A DNA stretch of 64,000 nucleotides from Candidatus Nanosynbacter sp. TM7-087 (GTDB taxonomy: Bacteria > Patescibacteriota > Saccharimonadia > Saccharimonadales > Saccharimonadaceae). How positions within the stretch are numbered: the first letter of the stretch is position 1; each line of letters opens with the position of its first letter. Positions 61,272 to 64,000 of the stretch are shown one piece after another. The stretch spans positions 1-64,000 of the forward strand of contig NZ_JAJQJU010000003.1 of the NCBI RefSeq assembly GCF_022828365.1. Direction: 5' to 3'. The notes under the pieces are model-generated. The model made no database searches. It saw only the letters and a program-made list of their open reading frames with translations, and was not told the DNA's origin. Position numbers and translations under genes: made by a program.

Positions 61272-63131
61272 CTACACCGCTCCGTAGCCGCCGATCGGTG
61301 AATCTGACGGTTTTATTTGTTGCGATACAGGATTTGTATTGATCAAATTATATTCGGTATCACTAGCCTGAATCTGGATGTGAACATGATTTTGTCCAGC
61401 AAAGAATAATCCTTGTCCAACTGGGAAGTTGGCTAGTCGTTTCTGCTCTTCATCTGTCAATTTAAACACTTGCGCTAAAACATCAACGGCGCTGGCGGAC
61501 TGTTTCAAAAGTAGCTGCATTGAGGAGTTGGAAACGATTGCTCGCCCCATTTTACTTCCGACGAAGTCTTCGACGTCTTGTGTGATTGTTGTCAGACCTA
61601 ATTGATATTTACGGGCACGTTTAGCTAGAGAGAATAAGAAATTGGCAGAATCGTCATATTTCATCAATTGCCAAGCCTCGTCAACAATCAACATACGTTT
61701 CCTCTGGTCGGTACGCGTAATATTCCAGATGTGGTTCAGAACAATATACATCGCCGTTGGTCGCAGTTCATCTTCCAAGTCGCGAATGTTAAAGACGACC
61801 ATATTATTATTAATATCAATATTACTCTGTTGCGAGAATATTCCCGCAAACGTTCCAGAGGTAAATTTGCGGAGTCGCTGAGCCAGGCTTGGGCCAGTTC
61901 CGCCCATGTGAAGCAAAGTGTCGTATAGGTCGGAAATCGTCGGTGGTGTAGAATTGTGCGTCAGTGGATCCGAAGTAATACCGACGCGTGCGTAAGTGTC
62001 AATCAATGCTTGATCAATATCAGCTTCTTCCGCTGGTGATAGTCCTGCTACGACTTGCCCGCCAGCCCCTACTCCTGCGCCGCCCAGCATTTGTCTGAGT
62101 AGTCCGTGCAGCGTAACTAAGTTAGCGCGCAGTGCATCATCTGCCTCATCAGTATCAATAACACGCGGCAAATCAAATGGATTAATTCTCGTATCGCTAC
62201 TTAAGCTCAATCGAATATAACTGCCACCAACCGCGTCGCATAGTTTTTGGTACTCATTTTCTGGGTCAATAATCACAATATCAGCCCCAACCATCATGCT
62301 TCTTAAAGCTTCCAATTTAACGGTAAATGATTTACCAGCACCAGACTTAGCGAACACGACCATATTGGCGTTTTCCAGAGAGAATCTGTCGAAAATCACC
62401 AAGCCATTATTATGCATATTAATTCCGTAAAGCACGCCCTTATTGTCCGTTAAATCGGCTGAAGTGAATGGAAAGCTGGTTGAAATTGCGCCAGTATTCA
62501 TGTTGCGGCGAATCTGTAGTTCATCAGTCAATTGTGGAATGGAGCTATTCAATCCCTGCTCCTGCTGGCTGGAAGCTACTTTTGAGAACACCAATTGCTG
62601 GCCAAAAATAGTTTCAATTTTATGCTGGATAAAATTCAATTCGTCCAAGCTGTCGGCATAAAGAGTGATATATAAACCGTAACGGAAGAATTTTTCCGCG
62701 CCAATCTGCAATTGGTCGCGCAATTCTTCGGCGTCTTGCAAAGCCGCTTCCAAGCCTGGATCGCGCACCTTTCCCTTTTCCATGTTTATATTCATGGTTG
62801 CTTCCAGCTGAGTAACTTTTTTACGCAGGTTGTTCAGGACGATTTGCGTATCGACTGGATAAATAAACATACTAATATCCAGCACTTCATCGATGTTAAT
62901 GATTGAGCTAAGCCAGCCAGTGTAGATTTGACGAGGATAGCCATAAACATACATTGTGCGGCCATATTTTGAGCCAAGTTGGAAATGATCAGAATGAAGC
63001 TCAATACTACTTGGCGCAATAAAATCACGCAAAGTTCGAACACCAGTTAAGAAGGCTTGCTCGACTTCGGCTTGCTCCCTTGCTCGTTGTTGAGCAGCAA
63101 TATCAACGGCATCTAATTTCTTCTTTGCCAT
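61272..63131 (-). CDS. VirB4/TraC-family T4SS ATPase
   Basis: A 619-residue AAA+ ATPase. Walker A AKSGAGKS lies at residues 261-268 and Walker B RMLIVDEAWQLM around 480. The end matches the VirB4/TraC pattern (TTITQDVEDFVGSKMGRAIV). It drives secretion or conjugation. It starts in the stop codon of the upstream gene (TAATG at 63131). The N-terminal region of the usual VirB4 seems to be encoded by that upstream gene, so the protein may be split. Confidence 0.93.
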   Translation of the reverse strand: MAKKKLDAVDIAAQQRAREQAEVEQAFLTGVRTLRDFIAPSSIELHSDHFQLGSKYGRTMYVYGYPRQIYTGWLSSIINIDEVLDISMFIYPVDTQIVLNNLRKKVTQLEATMNINMEKGKVRDPGLEAALQDAEELRDQLQIGAEKFFRYGLYITLYADSLDELNFIQHKIETIFGQQLVFSKVASSQQEQGLNSSIPQLTDELQIRRNMNTGAISTSFPFTSADLTDNKGVLYGINMHNNGLVIFDRFSLENANMVVFAKSGAGKSFTVKLEALRSMMVGADIVIIDPENEYQKLCDAVGGSYIRLSLSSDTRINPFDLPRVIDTDEADDALRANLVTLHGLLRQMLGGAGVGAGGQVVAGLSPAEEADIDQALIDTYARVGITSDPLTHNSTPPTISDLYDTLLHMGGTGPSLAQRLRKFTSGTFAGIFSQQSNIDINNNMVVFNIRDLEDELRPTAMYIVLNHIWNITRTDQRKRMLIVDEAWQLMKYDDSANFLFSLAKRARKYQLGLTTITQDVEDFVGSKMGRAIVSNSSMQLLLKQSASAVDVLAQVFKLTDEEQKRLANFPVGQGLFFAGQNHVHIQIQASDTEYNLINTNPVSQQIKPSDSPIGGYGAV

Positions 63132-64000
63132 TATGACCTTCCTCCTCTCGGTGATGGACCAGTTCCCTTAGTTACGTAAGTGGTCGTAAGCTCGCTCGGG
63201 TCAATTTCCTCTAGCGATTCACGTGACGACGTGTCGGGATTATATGAAGTGTAGAACAGCTCACCCAGTTGCCTGGTATTTAATTGCCAGCTTTTTACGC
63301 CCATTTGGAATAGACCATTCATAACCGAATCAATGCGGTTTTTAATTTCATCTTTGGCTTTGGTATAGGTAACTTGGTCAATTTTTGTTACGGTCGCTTC
63401 TTTTTTCCCGCTGAAGAAGCTATTGAACAATCCCTTAGTCTGTTGTTTGAAGGCATTTTCCTCGCCAGCTGGATAATATGGAACAACAACATAAAAACTC
63501 TTATCCATAATGTTCGCCTCTTGTGCCAGAATATCAATGAAATCCATATAATCGTCCATTAGGACGTTGAGGAGCATATTGTCTTGATTGCGGCGAATTT
63601 CAGCCAATCTGTCCAGATATGGGCCAATGTCCACGCGGCGTGAACGGATAAGAACTTGAATTGGGAAATATAGAGAGTTGATGAAGTTTTGATAGCTGAA
63701 CTCAATCCCCTCTCTTTCGCGTGAACTCATCAGGTCAAAGTTGATTGATTCACATTCCACTACTGCCCGAAAACTGCCATCGCTCATAATGATCATATTT
63801 TCGCGCATTTCAGAGAAAAGTAGCGTATTCTGGGTGCTAATTGGTCCTTTTTGCTTCTTGTCATCAGGGGTTTTATCTGGAGCTGGTGTGGCTGGATTTG
63901 GTCCCGAACCAATTGCCCCCGATGGCTGCTGAGAGACGCCAGGAAGAGCCGCATTGGTTTGCGGAACCTGCTGATAAGATTGTTGATTTTGTAACTCTGG
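63131..64000 (-). CDS. T4SS protein, probably the N-terminal VirB4/TraC-like partner (partial)
   Basis: The frame remains open through the right window edge: 289 residues are visible. A Gln/Pro-rich region (QQVPQTNAALPGVSQQPS) leads into QNTLLFSEMRENMIIMSDGS, then a domain with FRAVVECESINFDLMS that resembles the N-terminal part of VirB4/TraC. It should not be started at the internal ATG 63808. It overlaps the ATPase gene start by one base. Confidence 0.75.
   Translation of the reverse strand, partial: PELQNQQSYQQVPQTNAALPGVSQQPSGAIGSGPNPATPAPDKTPDDKKQKGPISTQNTLLFSEMRENMIIMSDGSFRAVVECESINFDLMSSREREGIEFSYQNFINSLYFPIQVLIRSRRVDIGPYLDRLAEIRRNQDNMLLNVLMDDYMDFIDILAQEANIMDKSFYVVVPYYPAGEENAFKQQTKGLFNSFFSGKKEATVTKIDQVTYTKAKDEIKNRIDSVMNGLFQMGVKSWQLNTRQLGELFYTSYNPDTSSRESLEEIDPSELTTTYVTKGTGPSPRGGRS

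Noticed and set aside
1-64000. CRISPR arrays, rRNA genes, insertion sequences
   Set aside because: I saw no spaced short repeats, no rRNA-like stretches and no transposase with flanking inverted repeats.

Overview
The window looks like the replication-origin region of a Candidatus Saccharibacteria (TM7) genome. This is an inference from gene content: dnaA next to a leftward rpmH-rnpA-yidC-jag block, a very small metabolic repertoire with an anaerobic ribonucleotide reductase operon, a large surface-polysaccharide locus, and a type IV secretion (T4SS) cluster of the split VirB4 type common in this phylum. TGA is used as a normal stop in many ATGA overlaps, so this is not a code-25 Absconditabacteria or Gracilibacteria genome.

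Layout. 1-3.4 kb: a leftward restriction-modification operon (HATPase, STAS-like DUF4325, type III Mod broken by an in-frame TAA, a coiled-coil protein cut by the edge). 3.4-4.1 kb: radC interrupted by an in-frame TAG. 4.2-9.7 kb: nrdD-nrdG-flavin reductase-acidic Cys-motif protein, under two NrdR-like boxes. 9.7-13.3 kb: a kinase/phosphotransferase pair, a two-component system and a small HTH protein. 13.4-16.6 kb: two tandem secreted GH16-LRR proteins, one with an LAxTG-like anchor. 16.7-19.8 kb: a GT2-GT39 fusion and a Gly/Ser/Gln-rich membrane protein. 20.3-23.5 kb: a small island at the 3' end of tRNA-Asn carrying a type II restriction-modification pair and a recombinase remnant. 23.6-50.5 kb: a LexA-like regulator and a glycan locus with polymerase, initiating sugar transferase, many glycosyltransferases, nucleotide-sugar genes, a Wzm/Wzt exporter, a GtrB/GtrA pair and a large repeat-bearing surface protein. 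50.5-55.4 kb: jag, yidC, rnpA, rpmH, oriC, dnaA, dnaN. 55.3-64 kb: a leftward T4SS operon with split VirB4-like ATPase genes, a 991-residue membrane protein ending in an M15 peptidase domain, and a lysozyme-plus-amidase protein.

Together the surface genes (glycan export, GH16 enzymes, Ig-like repeat protein, wall-cutting T4SS) fit an epibiont that lives attached to another bacterium. The most general observation is transcriptional: about sixteen genes have a TATAAT-like hexamer whose last base lies only 6 to 9 nt before the start codon, which predicts leaderless mRNAs. Operon-internal genes and a minority of first genes have Shine-Dalgarno sites instead. The best candidates for something undescribed are the possible NrdG electron-donor operon, the wall-degrading T4SS fusion, the widespread leaderless architecture, and the HATPase/DUF4325 module in a restriction-modification operon.
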